A stretch of 64,000 nt of DNA from Dyadobacter frigoris (GCF_005280585.1 NZ_SZVO01000023.1:43308-107307), one strand, 5' to 3'. Positions 17,893 through 27,379 are shown, numbered from the stretch's first letter. Notes: generated by a model not told the origin, from the letters alone. Numbers and translations: made by a program.

Positions 17893-20370
17893 CTAACTTT
17901 TCTTCCTAACCTCAACAAAAACTGCACCCACAATTAATCCAACCAATAATAGAGAACTGATCAAGTCAATCGTTTTCCCTGTGGCCACCGAAACAGGGTC
18001 AAATTTGAAGGTTATTGAATGTTTCCCGGCGGGAACCCGAAGTGCCCTCAGTACATAATCTGCACGCAGCATATCAGCAGGTTTGCCATCAATCGTTACT
18101 TTCCATTCGTCGCGAACGTTGTAATATATTTCTGAGAAAATGGCCAGGCCTTCACTTTTTGAATTGCTTTCATAAATCAATTCATTGGGCTTATAAGTGA
18201 TCAGACTGATTTTATCTGTCGAATCTGCCTGAAGTGTTAATCCTTTTAATTTATCAGCAAAACGCTGGTCAATAATCGCCGTTTGTTTTGGTTTTAAAGA
18301 GTCCAGCGCAGCCATTTCAGCATCAGCATTTGGAACAATTTTGTATTCCCGAACAAACCATGCATGTCCGAAAGCATCAGGATTGGGTTGTACAATTTGA
18401 TTTCCCTGTTGGTCGACGCTTAAAATATATTTGGTATTCAGCATATTCAATATGCCCGGATTAGCATTCTGTTTTGCTATCTGATGCTCAAACAATTCCT
18501 GATAACGTCTTAATTTGGCGCCATGATATCCACCTATCGATTTATGGAAATAGGAAGCATCGGCACTGTTAAAAGTACTTCTCGATACATCTAAAACTTT
18601 ATAATCAGGATCGGTATCCGTCAGGATTTTCTCGTCTGCCGCACTTGGAGCAAGAGCCGCCAAAGATGCACTCTTACCAATGAAATCAGCATTGTTAAGG
18701 TAACGTTTGTCAATACCAAACATGTCAATGATCATCAGCAGAATCAAAATCGGATAAAGCAAAGCCGTTTTGATTTTATCTTTCGTCCAAAGCCAGATCA
18801 ATCCTGCCGTTACCAGAATGAAAAATAAACTGCGGAAAGCATCACTGCGCATTAATCCGGCACGATCCTGTACAATTGCCGCTACTATTTGTTGTCCAAA
18901 AGCCGGATCCTTAGCCATCTGTGCGTAATCATTTGCTACTGCTGCGTCGCTGAGCCCCTGAAAACTAAAAAAGATAGTAGGCATCAAAGCCAAAATCAGT
19001 GAAAGTCCACCAGTAATACCTAAACTTATTAAAAAAGGACGCTGAAGATCTTTCCATAAAATCTCTTTTTTTGCGATTGTATTTAATGCCAGAACGGCGA
19101 CAAAAACCATCAAAAGCTGAACAAGCGCCAGTACCATCGTGACGGCCCTGAACTTGTTGAACATCGGAAAATAATCGAAAAACAGATTATTGAATACTGC
19201 GAAATTCTTTCCCCAGGCCCAGAAAATATAAAGTACAATAACACCGGCCGCCCAGTTTTTTAGAGGACTTTTAACAATAAATAGTCCCAGAATAAAAAGG
19301 AATAAAATAATTGCTCCGGCATAAACCGGCCCGCTTACAATAGGCTGATCTCCCCAGTATAAAGGTAATTGCTGAACAGCATTATTAGCAGTCGCTGCAT
19401 CCAAACCTCTATTGACAAGTATTTTATAAGTTTCAGAAGTATTGGAAAGTGCTCCTGGACTTGAACCACCATAAGCATTCGGGATAAGGAACGTCAGCGT
19501 TTCTCCAATTCCGTAGCTATAAGAAAATGCATATTCCTTATCTAAGCCATCTTGTTTGTCATTCGTTTTTGCACCGTTGGAAACACTTAATTCAGGTTTG
19601 CCACGAATCGTTTCTTTGGTATAATCATAGGCATTCCAAAGTCTTGTAGTATGTGTTCCCACAGAAACGGTAGCTGCAAATGCAAGGCCTACGAGAATAA
19701 AAGCGAGTTTTTTGATCTGTCCGTTTTTCAGATAAGGCAAACTTTCAATGATGACCAGGACAATAATTCCAATGCCCAGATAATACGTTATCTGAACGTG
19801 ATTGGCATAAAGTTCGAGCGATAAAAATATAGCTGTAACGGCAGCTCCTGCAAGCCAGTTTTTTCGAAATGCTAAAATTACCCCTGCCAGAACGCCAGGA
19901 GCGTAATAAATAGCAAGCATTTTAGAAACGTGCCCTGCTTCAAGACTTACTAAATTCCAGGCTGCAAAGCCAAAAGCAATGGCACCAAAAGCTGAAAGCC
20001 AGATTCCCGCACCTGCAACCAGAAAAAGTATATAAGCGCTCACACATCCGATCAGGAAATAATTGGCTGGTGCGGGTAAGATTTTGTTAACAATCTGTCC
20101 CATCTTTGTAGAAATGCTGGTCGGATAGTCGCCCGCAATCATATAAGCTGGCATCCCGGCGAACATGCTGTTGGTCCAGTTTGACCATTCCCCGGTTTTT
20201 TCATGGTAGGTTACTACTTCGCGGGCCGCGGCTTTTGCCTGTACATCATCATGCTGATTAAGTTTTTTGCCTTCCAGCACAGGAAATGCATAAATTAATG
20301 ACAAAACCATAAAACCTATCACCGCGAAAAAATGCGGCCGGATTTGTTGCCAGGAAAATAAATTTTTCAT
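17893..20370 (-). CDS. YfhO-family multi-pass membrane protein
   Basis: This 825-residue integral membrane protein has roughly a dozen hydrophobic helices in its first 550 residues, a soluble region from about 560 to 790, and a final helix. The N-terminal part resembles GT-C-type glycosyltransferases and carries the YfhO signature features (for example KTGEWSNWTNSMFAGMPAYM early, and YHGAKLRRYQELFEHQI later). YfhO proteins in Firmicutes glycosylate lipoteichoic acid. In Bacteroidota the substrate is not known. The gene stands alone, convergent with the Uma2 gene. Confidence 0.85.
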   Translation of the reverse strand: MKNLFSWQQIRPHFFAVIGFMVLSLIYAFPVLEGKKLNQHDDVQAKAAAREVVTYHEKTGEWSNWTNSMFAGMPAYMIAGDYPTSISTKMGQIVNKILPAPANYFLIGCVSAYILFLVAGAGIWLSAFGAIAFGFAAWNLVSLEAGHVSKMLAIYYAPGVLAGVILAFRKNWLAGAAVTAIFLSLELYANHVQITYYLGIGIIVLVIIESLPYLKNGQIKKLAFILVGLAFAATVSVGTHTTRLWNAYDYTKETIRGKPELSVSNGAKTNDKQDGLDKEYAFSYSYGIGETLTFLIPNAYGGSSPGALSNTSETYKILVNRGLDAATANNAVQQLPLYWGDQPIVSGPVYAGAIILFLFILGLFIVKSPLKNWAAGVIVLYIFWAWGKNFAVFNNLFFDYFPMFNKFRAVTMVLALVQLLMVFVAVLALNTIAKKEILWKDLQRPFLISLGITGGLSLILALMPTIFFSFQGLSDAAVANDYAQMAKDPAFGQQIVAAIVQDRAGLMRSDAFRSLFFILVTAGLIWLWTKDKIKTALLYPILILLMIIDMFGIDKRYLNNADFIGKSASLAALAPSAADEKILTDTDPDYKVLDVSRSTFNSADASYFHKSIGGYHGAKLRRYQELFEHQIAKQNANPGILNMLNTKYILSVDQQGNQIVQPNPDAFGHAWFVREYKIVPNADAEMAALDSLKPKQTAIIDQRFADKLKGLTLQADSTDKISLITYKPNELIYESNSKSEGLAIFSEIYYNVRDEWKVTIDGKPADMLRADYVLRALRVPAGKHSITFKFDPVSVATGKTIDLISSLLLVGLIVGAVFVEVRKKS

Positions 20371-20504
20371 TTTGATAATAATAAGCCGACAGGTATTTGA
20401 AAATGTGATATTATAATGTCAATAATACGTACAAATATGACTTTTCTTTCATGATAGTCACAAAGAACATCTATTCTTGCACGTTAAATTTTTGTTAACA
20501 AGCG

Positions 20505-20512
20505 CAAATATA
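20505..20512 (-). promoter_or_regulatory. Candidate -7 element for the yfhO-like gene
   Basis: On the minus strand this reads TATATTTG, matching TAnnTTTG. It would give a leader of about 128 nt. No clear -33 partner is present. Confidence 0.3.
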
Positions 20513-20612
20513 AAAGTATTGATATATGTTTGGGATGTAAAATCTGAATCTTGTTTTAGTATTTTTTTGATAGAATTCAGAAATAGGAAGTGAAATTTAA
20601 GAAAATACCCGA

Positions 20613-20620
20613 TAAATTTG
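20613..20620 (+). promoter_or_regulatory. Candidate -7 element for pfkA
   Basis: TAAATTTG matches TAnnTTTG and lies 69 bp before the pfkA ATG. No clear -33 element is found at the usual distance. Confidence 0.3.
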
Positions 20621-20689
20621 CAGAAATTGTGCCTTTAAGTTAAAAACACAACTGTATTCAGAATTGATTAGTAGTAACCCGATAGATAA

Positions 20690-21664
20690 ATGAAAAGAAT
20701 TGGAGTTTTCACCTCAGGAGGAGATGCACCCGGAATGAACGCTTGTATCCGTGCTGTGGTGCGCGGAGCGGTATACCATGGAATAGAAGTTTTTGGAATC
20801 AGAAGAGGATATAGTGGAATGATTGCCGGTGATGTTTACAAAATGGAATCTCACTCGGTTAGTAATATTGTTCAAAGAGGTGGTACGATACTGAAATCGG
20901 CGCGCAGCAAAGAATTCATGACGCCCGAGGGAAGGAAAAAAGCATACGACCAGCTTATGGCGCATGGCATTGAAGGAATGGTTGCCATTGGCGGAAATGG
21001 TACTTTTACAGGTGCTATGATCTTCGGTAACGAATATGGGATTCCTACGGTAGGAGCTCCCGGAACGATTGATAATGATTTATACGGGACCGATTACACC
21101 ATCGGCTTTGATACAGCAGTAAATACAGCTTTGGATGCAATTGATCGTATCCGGGACACGGCGAGTTCTCACGACCGGATTTTCTTTATTGAAGTAATGG
21201 GCCGGGATTCGGGTTATATCGCCGTACAGTCGGGTATTGCGGGTGGTGCCGAACTTGTGATGGTGCCGGAAGTATTGACACCACTTTCAGAAGTTGTTGA
21301 AACTTTGAAACAGGGATGGAGCCGTTCAAAATCGTCTTCGATCATTGTGGTTGCAGAAGGTGACGAAGCCGGAAGTGCCGTAGAAGTAGCAGAAAAAATT
21401 AAATCGCAGGTGGATGAAAACGCGGATATCCGTGTGACAACACTTGGGCATACCCAGCGCGGAGGGTCTCCGTCAGCTTATGACCGTATCCTTGCCAGCC
21501 GTTTGGGACTTGGTGCTTTGGAAGGTTTATTGGGCGGACAAAAAAATGTAATGGCCGGAATTATCAATAACGAGCTTGTTTACACGCCGTTTGAAGATAC
21601 AATCCGTCTTCCAAAACCAATCAGCGAAGATTTGTTGAGAATGGTTAAAATATTAAGTGTTTAA
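20690..21664 (+). CDS. pfkA: ATP-dependent 6-phosphofructokinase
   Basis: This 324-residue glycolytic enzyme phosphorylates fructose 6-phosphate. It shows the ATP-binding TSGGDAPGMNA motif near the N-terminus, the catalytic GTIDNDLYGTD loop (proton acceptor at about Asp128), the MGRDSGYIA segment and the GHTQRGGSPSAYDR effector/substrate segment. Gly rather than Lys follows the GGD region in the nucleotide site pattern of the ATP-dependent group. Length is the same as typical bacterial PfkA. It is monocistronic. Confidence 0.96.
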   Translation: MKRIGVFTSGGDAPGMNACIRAVVRGAVYHGIEVFGIRRGYSGMIAGDVYKMESHSVSNIVQRGGTILKSARSKEFMTPEGRKKAYDQLMAHGIEGMVAIGGNGTFTGAMIFGNEYGIPTVGAPGTIDNDLYGTDYTIGFDTAVNTALDAIDRIRDTASSHDRIFFIEVMGRDSGYIAVQSGIAGGAELVMVPEVLTPLSEVVETLKQGWSRSKSSSIIVVAEGDEAGSAVEVAEKIKSQVDENADIRVTTLGHTQRGGSPSAYDRILASRLGLGALEGLLGGQKNVMAGIINNELVYTPFEDTIRLPKPISEDLLRMVKILSV

Positions 21665-21764
21665 CGAATACTGAAATTTGTTGTCAGGAATAGTCACTTG
21701 TTGTCATTTGTTGTAGTAATACAAGCGATGACAATAAATGGCAATTACCTGACTTGCGGCGGGA

Positions 21765-22535
21765 TCAGCAGTATCCCATTATTTTGTAAATAATAATTCC
21801 GACCCATTCACGGAAAAGAAGTTGGGAAAAACCCACAATTTTCGGGTCCGGGATTACAGTTTCCTTAAAACTTGTACCTTCATCGCTTCCGTAAAAATCT
21901 GCCGGGAATACGTCAGCGGATATTCCAACTTTTTTGAAACAACCTGTTGCTCTGCGCATGTGGAAGGAAGAAGTAATGAGCAGGTAACTTTCGCCGGGGA
22001 ACTTGGTATTCAAAATTTTTGAAGTAAATAATGCGTTTTCTCGGGTATTTTTTGCTTTAAGCTCCAATACTATGTCACCGGGTTTTACGCCCCATTGCAT
22101 CAATAATGCTGCGGCTTGCTGTGCCTCTCCTTTTCCTGCATCAGTAAGTATTTTCTGGCTTGCTCCGGTAATTAGTATTTTTCGGATTTTCCCTTTTTTA
22201 TATAACAAATAGGCCTGAAGAAACCTGTCGGCCTGAATGCCTAAGCCAGGATGATCCGCCGTTTGCGATAAACTTATCATGCCGCCGGTGAGTACAATGC
22301 CAACATCGTAAGTTTTCTTAACTTCGCTGATGTTAACAGGTTTGTATTCCCACCACTGAAACGCTTTGTTGATAATGAAGGAATTCGAGATCAGGTAGAG
22401 AATTGAAAAGGAAAAAATTAATGCTATTTTTTTTCTTTTTGCTTTTTTTGTGAACAGCGCATACAGGATAAGTATCAGGCTTATACTGAATGGCATCAAC
22501 AAAAAATCGATTGTTTTGGACAGAAAATAAAACAT
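21765..22535 (-). CDS. YdcF/ElyC-like DUF218 membrane protein
   Basis: This 256-residue protein has two N-terminal transmembrane helices (about residues 5-28 and 37-55) and a DUF218 domain from about residue 75. Within it are VGIVLTGG, ILITGASQ, ENALFTSKIL and LLITSSFHMRRA, all typical of the YdcF/SanA/ElyC group. E. coli ElyC affects envelope polysaccharide and peptidoglycan precursor use. The role here is unproven. It converges with pfkA and is divergent from the thioredoxin-like gene. Confidence 0.85.
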   Translation of the reverse strand: MFYFLSKTIDFLLMPFSISLILILYALFTKKAKRKKIALIFSFSILYLISNSFIINKAFQWWEYKPVNISEVKKTYDVGIVLTGGMISLSQTADHPGLGIQADRFLQAYLLYKKGKIRKILITGASQKILTDAGKGEAQQAAALLMQWGVKPGDIVLELKAKNTRENALFTSKILNTKFPGESYLLITSSFHMRRATGCFKKVGISADVFPADFYGSDEGTSFKETVIPDPKIVGFSQLLFREWVGIIIYKIMGYC

Positions 22536-22641
22536 TTGGGTACGAAGCTTACAGAGATAAGCGTTTTGAGTTTAGTTTTGTATTCTCAGCCACGATTTAG
22601 CTTAATAATTAAACAGTTCATAATTATCACATCATTTTCAA

Positions 22642-24051
22642 ATGAAAAAAAGAACGCATACGGCAATTTTGATTTCTTTTTTTGTCCTTAGTTTAATTAC
22701 TCATTCTTTCGGTCAGGGTTATCATATTGAAGCAACTTTAAAGGGGTTAAAAGATAGTTCCTGCGTTTTGGGGCATTGGAGTTATAGCAACAAGCAATTT
22801 GTAGCCAAAGACACTGCCAAAGCAGACGGAAAAGGCCATATGGTTTTTGAAGGAAAGACAAATCTTCCGGGCGGACTTTATTTGCTTCTTTTACCGGGTA
22901 ACCAGAAATGGCTGGAATTTGTGTATTCAGGAAAGGAAACCAATTTTTCCATGGTGACCGACACGGCCGATTTTGTAGGAGCCATGGAGGTGAAGGGCTC
23001 AAAAGAAAATCAGCTTTTTTATGCTTACCAAAAAGAATTGAAAAGCAGAGTTAAGGAAATTGAGAATTTAAATAAAACGCAGTCTGCGGATGCTTCCGTA
23101 AAATTGAAACAGGCGCAGGATGAGTTTAAAAATTATCGTGAAAATTTTATAAAAGATAACGCAGATACTTTTACAGCCAAATTATTGAAAATGTCCAGCG
23201 ATCCGGAAGTTCCGCCTGCTCCGAAACTTGCTAACGGAAAAACAGATTCACTTTGGGTATTCAATTATTACAAAGCGCATTATTGGGATCAGGTTGATTT
23301 TTCTGACGAAAGGATTTTACGCACACCTTTCCTTGAAACAAAACTGGACCGCTATATCAAAAACCTGGTTGTGCAAACGCCGGATTCACTCATAAAAGAT
23401 ACAGACTGGCTGGTTGCCAAAGCTTCTGCTAACAAAGACGTTAAATCGTATGTGGTTTTTTATATTATCAACCAATATGAAAATCCAAAAACGGTTGGAA
23501 CAGAGGCGCTTTGGGTGCATATGGCCAATAAATATTATTTGTCAGGTGAAATGGGCGTTTCGGAAGACACCAAAAAGCGCATTGGCGAAAAGGTTAACAC
23601 ATTGAAATATTTACTGGTAAATAAAACTTTTCCAACCTTGACCGTTACAGATCCGGCGGGTAAAAAAGTTGATTTACAAACTGTTGATGCCAGTTATACC
23701 GTGTTGTTTTTCTATGCGGCCACTTGCGGACATTGTAAAGAGGCGTCGCCGGTTTTGAAAACTTTTTATGAAAAAAATAAAGCGGATGGCGTGAAAGTTA
23801 TTGCGATTGATACAGAACATAATGCGGAAGAATGGAAATCATTTGTATCAACCTATCATCTGGACGGCTTGATCAATGGTTTTGATCCTTTGAACCAGAT
23901 TGATTTTAATCGGAAATATGATGTGGTAACGACGCCAACGATTTATGTTCTGGATAAAAATAAAAAAATAATTGCCCGGAAAATGCCGGTGGAACAGCTG
24001 GATGATTTTCTTAATTATTACAAAAAGAAACAGTTAGCGTCCGCTAAATAG
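22642..24051 (+). CDS. Secreted TlpA-like thioredoxin-fold protein with DUF4369-type N-terminus
   Basis: This 469-residue protein has a signal peptide (about 1-24) and an N-terminal beta domain of the DUF4369 kind (about 25-125). A helical middle follows (about 130-310, DUF5106-like). The C-terminal thioredoxin/AhpC-TSA domain has the redox motif CGHC (Cys362 and Cys365, preceded by FYAAT). Such proteins are numerous in Bacteroidota and act as periplasmic thiol-disulfide oxidoreductases, perhaps in cytochrome or cell-envelope disulfide handling. It is monocistronic, with a terminator right after the stop codon. Confidence 0.88.
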   Translation: MKKRTHTAILISFFVLSLITHSFGQGYHIEATLKGLKDSSCVLGHWSYSNKQFVAKDTAKADGKGHMVFEGKTNLPGGLYLLLLPGNQKWLEFVYSGKETNFSMVTDTADFVGAMEVKGSKENQLFYAYQKELKSRVKEIENLNKTQSADASVKLKQAQDEFKNYRENFIKDNADTFTAKLLKMSSDPEVPPAPKLANGKTDSLWVFNYYKAHYWDQVDFSDERILRTPFLETKLDRYIKNLVVQTPDSLIKDTDWLVAKASANKDVKSYVVFYIINQYENPKTVGTEALWVHMANKYYLSGEMGVSEDTKKRIGEKVNTLKYLLVNKTFPTLTVTDPAGKKVDLQTVDASYTVLFFYAATCGHCKEASPVLKTFYEKNKADGVKVIAIDTEHNAEEWKSFVSTYHLDGLINGFDPLNQIDFNRKYDVVTTPTIYVLDKNKKIIARKMPVEQLDDFLNYYKKKQLASAK

Positions 24052-24071
24052 AAGAAATTATATTCCAATTT

Positions 24072-24113
24072 ACAGCATCCACACTATTCAGTTATTGTGG
24101 ATGCTGTGTTTTA
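24072..24113. terminator. Intrinsic terminator between convergent genes
   Basis: A perfect 12-bp stem (24072-24083 and 24096-24107) with a 12-nt loop is followed by a short T-rich tail. It sits between the thioredoxin-like gene and the converging lactonase gene. Confidence 0.75.
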
Positions 24114-24116
24114 AGC

Positions 24117-25220
24117 CTATAAAAAGGCGACACAAATTGGCAGCTTCACAGCAATACTTTCATGTTTAAATGTAAGTTTTCCCGTTTTTGAATTAATCTC
24201 ATAAACCACCAGATTGTCTTTATCCTGATTGGCCACGATCATATATTTTCCGGTTGGATCGATATTGAAATCACGCGGAGTTTTGATAGCCTGCGTCACT
24301 TCATCCACTTTTTCCAATTCTCCATTTGCCTTGATCTGAAAAGTACTGATGCTATTATGTCCGCGATTGGAAGTATATACAAATTTCCCGTTCGGGTGCA
24401 TATGGATAGCTGCGCTCGTGTTTGGTTCTTTGAAATCAGCGGGAACAGTTTGGTAGCTTGCCAGCGCAGTAATAACGCCGGTTTCGCTAATCGAGCAAGC
24501 AGTTAATGTCAGGTCAAGCTCGTTAAGCAGATACATATATTTCCCGGAAGGAGAAATGACAAAATGCCTTGGTCCAGCGCCTGGTTTTGCACTAAAAGAT
24601 GCTTGGGCAGGATTTGGTTTCATGTCGCCGGTTTGCGTATTGACGACATAGTTCATCACGTGATCTGTTCCTAAATCTACCGTGTAAACATATTTCCCAT
24701 TAGGCGTAGCAGAAGTAAAATGTGCATGTGCTTTTTCCTGACGTTTCTCGTTTGGGCCGGTTCCTGTAAATTGTTGAGAGTAGGTAGCAGGATTTACTTT
24801 TCCGTCGGCAGCCAAGGTGTAAGCCGCAAAACTTCCGCCCGTATAATTGGAAACAAAAGCCATTTTCCCGGAAGGATCTACCGAAACGTGACAGGGATTC
24901 AAACCTTCAGAAGGTTGACTGTTCAAATAAGTCAGTTTTTGATCCGCTCCGATAGCGTAGGCTGAAATTTTATTGTCGGAAGTGACAGCGTATAAGTTTT
25001 TTTTATTTGGAGAAATACTGACATAACCGGGTCCGGGACTTGTCTTAAAGTTATCTTTCAGCGTGATTTTTCCGGTTGATAAATCCAGCTCACACAAAGA
25101 AATGGAGGCGTTTTCTGTTTTGTCCTGACTTCCGATATAAAACAAAACCGCTTTCTCTTTGAAAGAAATACCTGAAAAGCCCAGAATGAGGACAAGCGTT
25201 ATACTTAGTAATTTTCTCAT
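24117..25220 (-). CDS. Secreted lactonase-family beta-propeller (6-phosphogluconolactonase-like)
   Basis: This 367-residue protein has a signal peptide (about 1-20) and seven-bladed beta-propeller repeats, visible as recurring VSISPNKKNLYAV, VSVDPSGKMAFV, FVISPSGKYMYL and NIDPTGKYMIVANQ units. This is the YbhE/lactonase family (PF10282). E. coli YbhE hydrolyses 6-phosphogluconolactone in the cytoplasm, but the signal peptide here places the protein outside the cytoplasm. Another sugar lactone is therefore a likelier substrate. It follows the AAA-DUF4435 gene by 15 bp on the same strand, though a functional link is doubtful. Confidence 0.87.
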   Translation of the reverse strand: MRKLLSITLVLILGFSGISFKEKAVLFYIGSQDKTENASISLCELDLSTGKITLKDNFKTSPGPGYVSISPNKKNLYAVTSDNKISAYAIGADQKLTYLNSQPSEGLNPCHVSVDPSGKMAFVSNYTGGSFAAYTLAADGKVNPATYSQQFTGTGPNEKRQEKAHAHFTSATPNGKYVYTVDLGTDHVMNYVVNTQTGDMKPNPAQASFSAKPGAGPRHFVISPSGKYMYLLNELDLTLTACSISETGVITALASYQTVPADFKEPNTSAAIHMHPNGKFVYTSNRGHNSISTFQIKANGELEKVDEVTQAIKTPRDFNIDPTGKYMIVANQDKDNLVVYEINSKTGKLTFKHESIAVKLPICVAFL

Positions 25221-25235
25221 AAGGTTGTAAGTTTT

Positions 25236-26906
25236 TTATGAAATCGTTAACAACTGATCAATCTTAGATTTGAACCAGCGGGTATTAACCAGTTTTTCCT
25301 TTGATAAGTTATAAGACCGTAGAAAACCTCCATTATACTGTACTTTCATATCGAAATATTTATAAAACCGTTCAAACTCATTGCTTTTCAAGTCAGATAC
25401 AATTTGAGTAACGTCTTTATCTCTTATAGATGGCTCTGTTTTAAACTCTTCGTAACTCTGTCTGGATGAAATAATAGATGGCAAAATAAAATAATCAATT
25501 TTTTCATCTTTTTGAGAAGATATATCTTTAATGTAATCCTCCTTTTCAAAATCGACTACTAATTCTGAAATATTATCGGGATGATACAGGTAATTTTCAA
25601 AATCGTAGTAATCAAGAATTCTATGATTCGGATATTTTGATTGTATTCTGGTTATTTCTGCATCCGATAAGAAATCCCGATCTCGCAGTGTTATGTAACG
25701 GTTATCTCTTTTTACATGTAGAAAAAGATCTCTTGCGTCTTTTACCCCTACAAAAATGGTATCAGGTAGTAGAAGTAAATTATAGTATTCATCATTTTTG
25801 TTTTCACACAAAACGATTTTTTTACCCTGCATCAATTCAAATAAAATTGATTTAGGAACCGCTATTTCATAGACATCAAGGTTGGATTTTGGTTCCGGAT
25901 ATAGTATTTGAGGTAAATCAAAGTCCAGATTGTCAAAATCTATAATAACCGACTCTTCATTTTGATGCGCATAATCAATAAAACCCAACGCATGACTAGC
26001 AGTCCAAAGTTGAGAATTGTTGGGTATCCATCGAGCTGTGATTTCCTTTAAAAGCGAAAATTGAATAGCAGTGTTTAGGTGACAATCCATTTCATCAATG
26101 AAAATGATCACGTCTTTGTAATATTCCCGTCGGACAATAAAATTGAGTAATAATATTACAACTTGCTTTTCGCCATGGCTTAGGAGATCATAGTTGATTT
26201 TGGATTCACCTTTTCTGAAAATAAGTTTGGCGGCAATGTTGGGTGTCGCATCCTGAAATTCAGCCACCTGGATAGTCGTTTGCTCGGTTCCTCCTAAAAT
26301 ATTTAATAATGAAGTATTTAGAGGTTCGATAAAATCCTTAAATATTTGTAATACATCAACCTGTTTTCCACGAAAAACTGGTTCGCGCAGAGCCTGGTTA
26401 ATTTGTTGAATATAAACAAAGACATCGTTTACAAATCTTGTGTCATTTTGAATATAAGAACCAGGCCCGTCAGCATCCGTAAGAATTGTCTGAGGATTTG
26501 CACTCACCGTTATTTGGGGGACAATTCTTATGCTGCTTCTTCCAATGAATTTTTGTGCAAGTTCAGATCTGTTTTCCTCGCTTAGAGGCGCTTGAATCCC
26601 ATCGGTATAGTATATTTGATTCGAAATATCATTATCTATAACGATTTGGTCCTTCCAGTAATTGATCGTTACAGAGGTGGAAAACGTTTGGTCTTTTCGA
26701 TAGTATGATTGCCTCTCTTCTGAGGAATAAAGAAGATCACTTTTACGTAAACTTCTGCTCATTGTTTCAAAAGCATCAAAAACAGAAGATTTTCCAGAGC
26801 CGTTAGCTCCGATAAGAAGAACCAGTTTTGTATTTTCAGGTATTCGCTTTATGCTAAGATCAGTAAAGCGTTTGAAATTTTTTAAAGATAATTCTTGTAC
26901 ATGCAT
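25236..26906 (-). CDS. AAA ATPase fused to DUF4435/TOPRIM-like domain (fused PARIS-like candidate)
   Basis: This 556-residue protein (ATG at 26904-26906; the frame stays open to a TTG at 26945, but MHVQELSLKNFKRF is the expected ATPase N-terminus) has an ABC/SMC-type ATPase half. It shows Walker A GANGSGKS (33-40), a signature-like LLSHGEKQ (241-248) and Walker B IIFIDE (267-272). From about residue 360 comes a DUF4435-like part: CENKND with Glu368, then LRDRDF (Asp409, Asp411), then YYDFENYL. Glu plus DxD is the TOPRIM metal site. ATPase plus DUF4435 is the composition of the PARIS anti-phage system (AriA and AriB), for which fused forms are known. OLD-family nucleases are the main alternative. 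Confidence 0.75.
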   Translation of the reverse strand: MHVQELSLKNFKRFTDLSIKRIPENTKLVLLIGANGSGKSSVFDAFETMSRSLRKSDLLYSSEERQSYYRKDQTFSTSVTINYWKDQIVIDNDISNQIYYTDGIQAPLSEENRSELAQKFIGRSSIRIVPQITVSANPQTILTDADGPGSYIQNDTRFVNDVFVYIQQINQALREPVFRGKQVDVLQIFKDFIEPLNTSLLNILGGTEQTTIQVAEFQDATPNIAAKLIFRKGESKINYDLLSHGEKQVVILLLNFIVRREYYKDVIIFIDEMDCHLNTAIQFSLLKEITARWIPNNSQLWTASHALGFIDYAHQNEESVIIDFDNLDFDLPQILYPEPKSNLDVYEIAVPKSILFELMQGKKIVLCENKNDEYYNLLLLPDTIFVGVKDARDLFLHVKRDNRYITLRDRDFLSDAEITRIQSKYPNHRILDYYDFENYLYHPDNISELVVDFEKEDYIKDISSQKDEKIDYFILPSIISSRQSYEEFKTEPSIRDKDVTQIVSDLKSNEFERFYKYFDMKVQYNGGFLRSYNLSKEKLVNTRWFKSKIDQLLTIS

Positions 26907-26970
26907 AGGGAAAGCCTTGAATTGAATGCAATTATGAAGAGGCAATTTACAGAAAATTAACCCAAAACTT

Positions 26971-27309
26971 ATGGGCCCGATTCCCTGGCAGGATTTTGAA
27001 AAAGTGGATCAGCGGGCCGGAACAATTATTCGTGTAGAAGATTTTGCGAAAGCATGGAAACCGGCTTATAAACTCTGGATTGATCTCGGAAAAGAAATTG
27101 GAATTAAACAAAGTTCGGCGCAGATCACCAAACTTTATACGCAAGAGGAATTAATTGGGAAACAGGTTTTATGTGTCGTCAATTTTCCAGTAAAACAAAT
27201 CGCTGATTTCCGCTCGGAAGTTTTGACGACAGGTTTTATTTTGGAAGACGGAGAAGTAATTCTGGCTTGTCCCGATAAGACATTACCAAATGGAACGCGC
27301 CTGGCCTGA
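26971..27309 (+). CDS. CsaA-like tRNA-binding protein
   Basis: This 112-residue single-domain protein of the EMAP-II/tRNA-binding OB-fold family starts IPWQDFEKVDQRAGTIIRVEDF and contains KQSSAQIT and VVNFPVKQIADFRSEVL, the hallmark segments of CsaA. CsaA binds tRNA-like RNA and has been linked to protein secretion as a chaperone in Bacillus. It is divergent from the AAA-DUF4435 gene and 89 bp upstream of copA on the same strand, with a separate candidate promoter for copA in between. Confidence 0.92.
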   Translation: MGPIPWQDFEKVDQRAGTIIRVEDFAKAWKPAYKLWIDLGKEIGIKQSSAQITKLYTQEELIGKQVLCVVNFPVKQIADFRSEVLTTGFILEDGEVILACPDKTLPNGTRLA

Positions 27310-27339
27310 CATCAGGATAATCTTGCAAGTCTCAACCTT

Positions 27340-27356
27340 AATTCTGTAATGCTAAC
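27340..27356 (+). promoter_or_regulatory. Candidate metal-regulator half-site upstream of copA
   Basis: AATTCTGTAATGCTAAC shares its first 11 bases exactly with the second repeat upstream of the metal operon (38659-38675). It begins 32 bp before the copA candidate -7 element, against 31 bp at the other promoter. The position 21 bp upstream (27319-27335) matches only weakly. This is a predicted site. Confidence 0.45.
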
Positions 27357-27371
27357 GGTTTCAGGATAAGT

Positions 27372-27379
27372 TAACTTTG
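27372..27379 (+). promoter_or_regulatory. Candidate -7 element for copA
   Basis: TAACTTTG matches TAnnTTTG and would start transcription about 13 nt before the copA ATG at 27399. No TTTG -33 element is seen. A weak -33 region together with the upstream half-site fits an activator-dependent promoter. Confidence 0.4.

Larger units (their letters stand above)
20371..20689. other. Divergent promoter region between yfhO-like gene and pfkA
   Basis: This 319-bp AT-rich gap has no gene. It contains a candidate -7 element on each strand (20505-20512 minus, 20613-20620 plus) and nothing else that I recognise. Confidence 0.5.
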
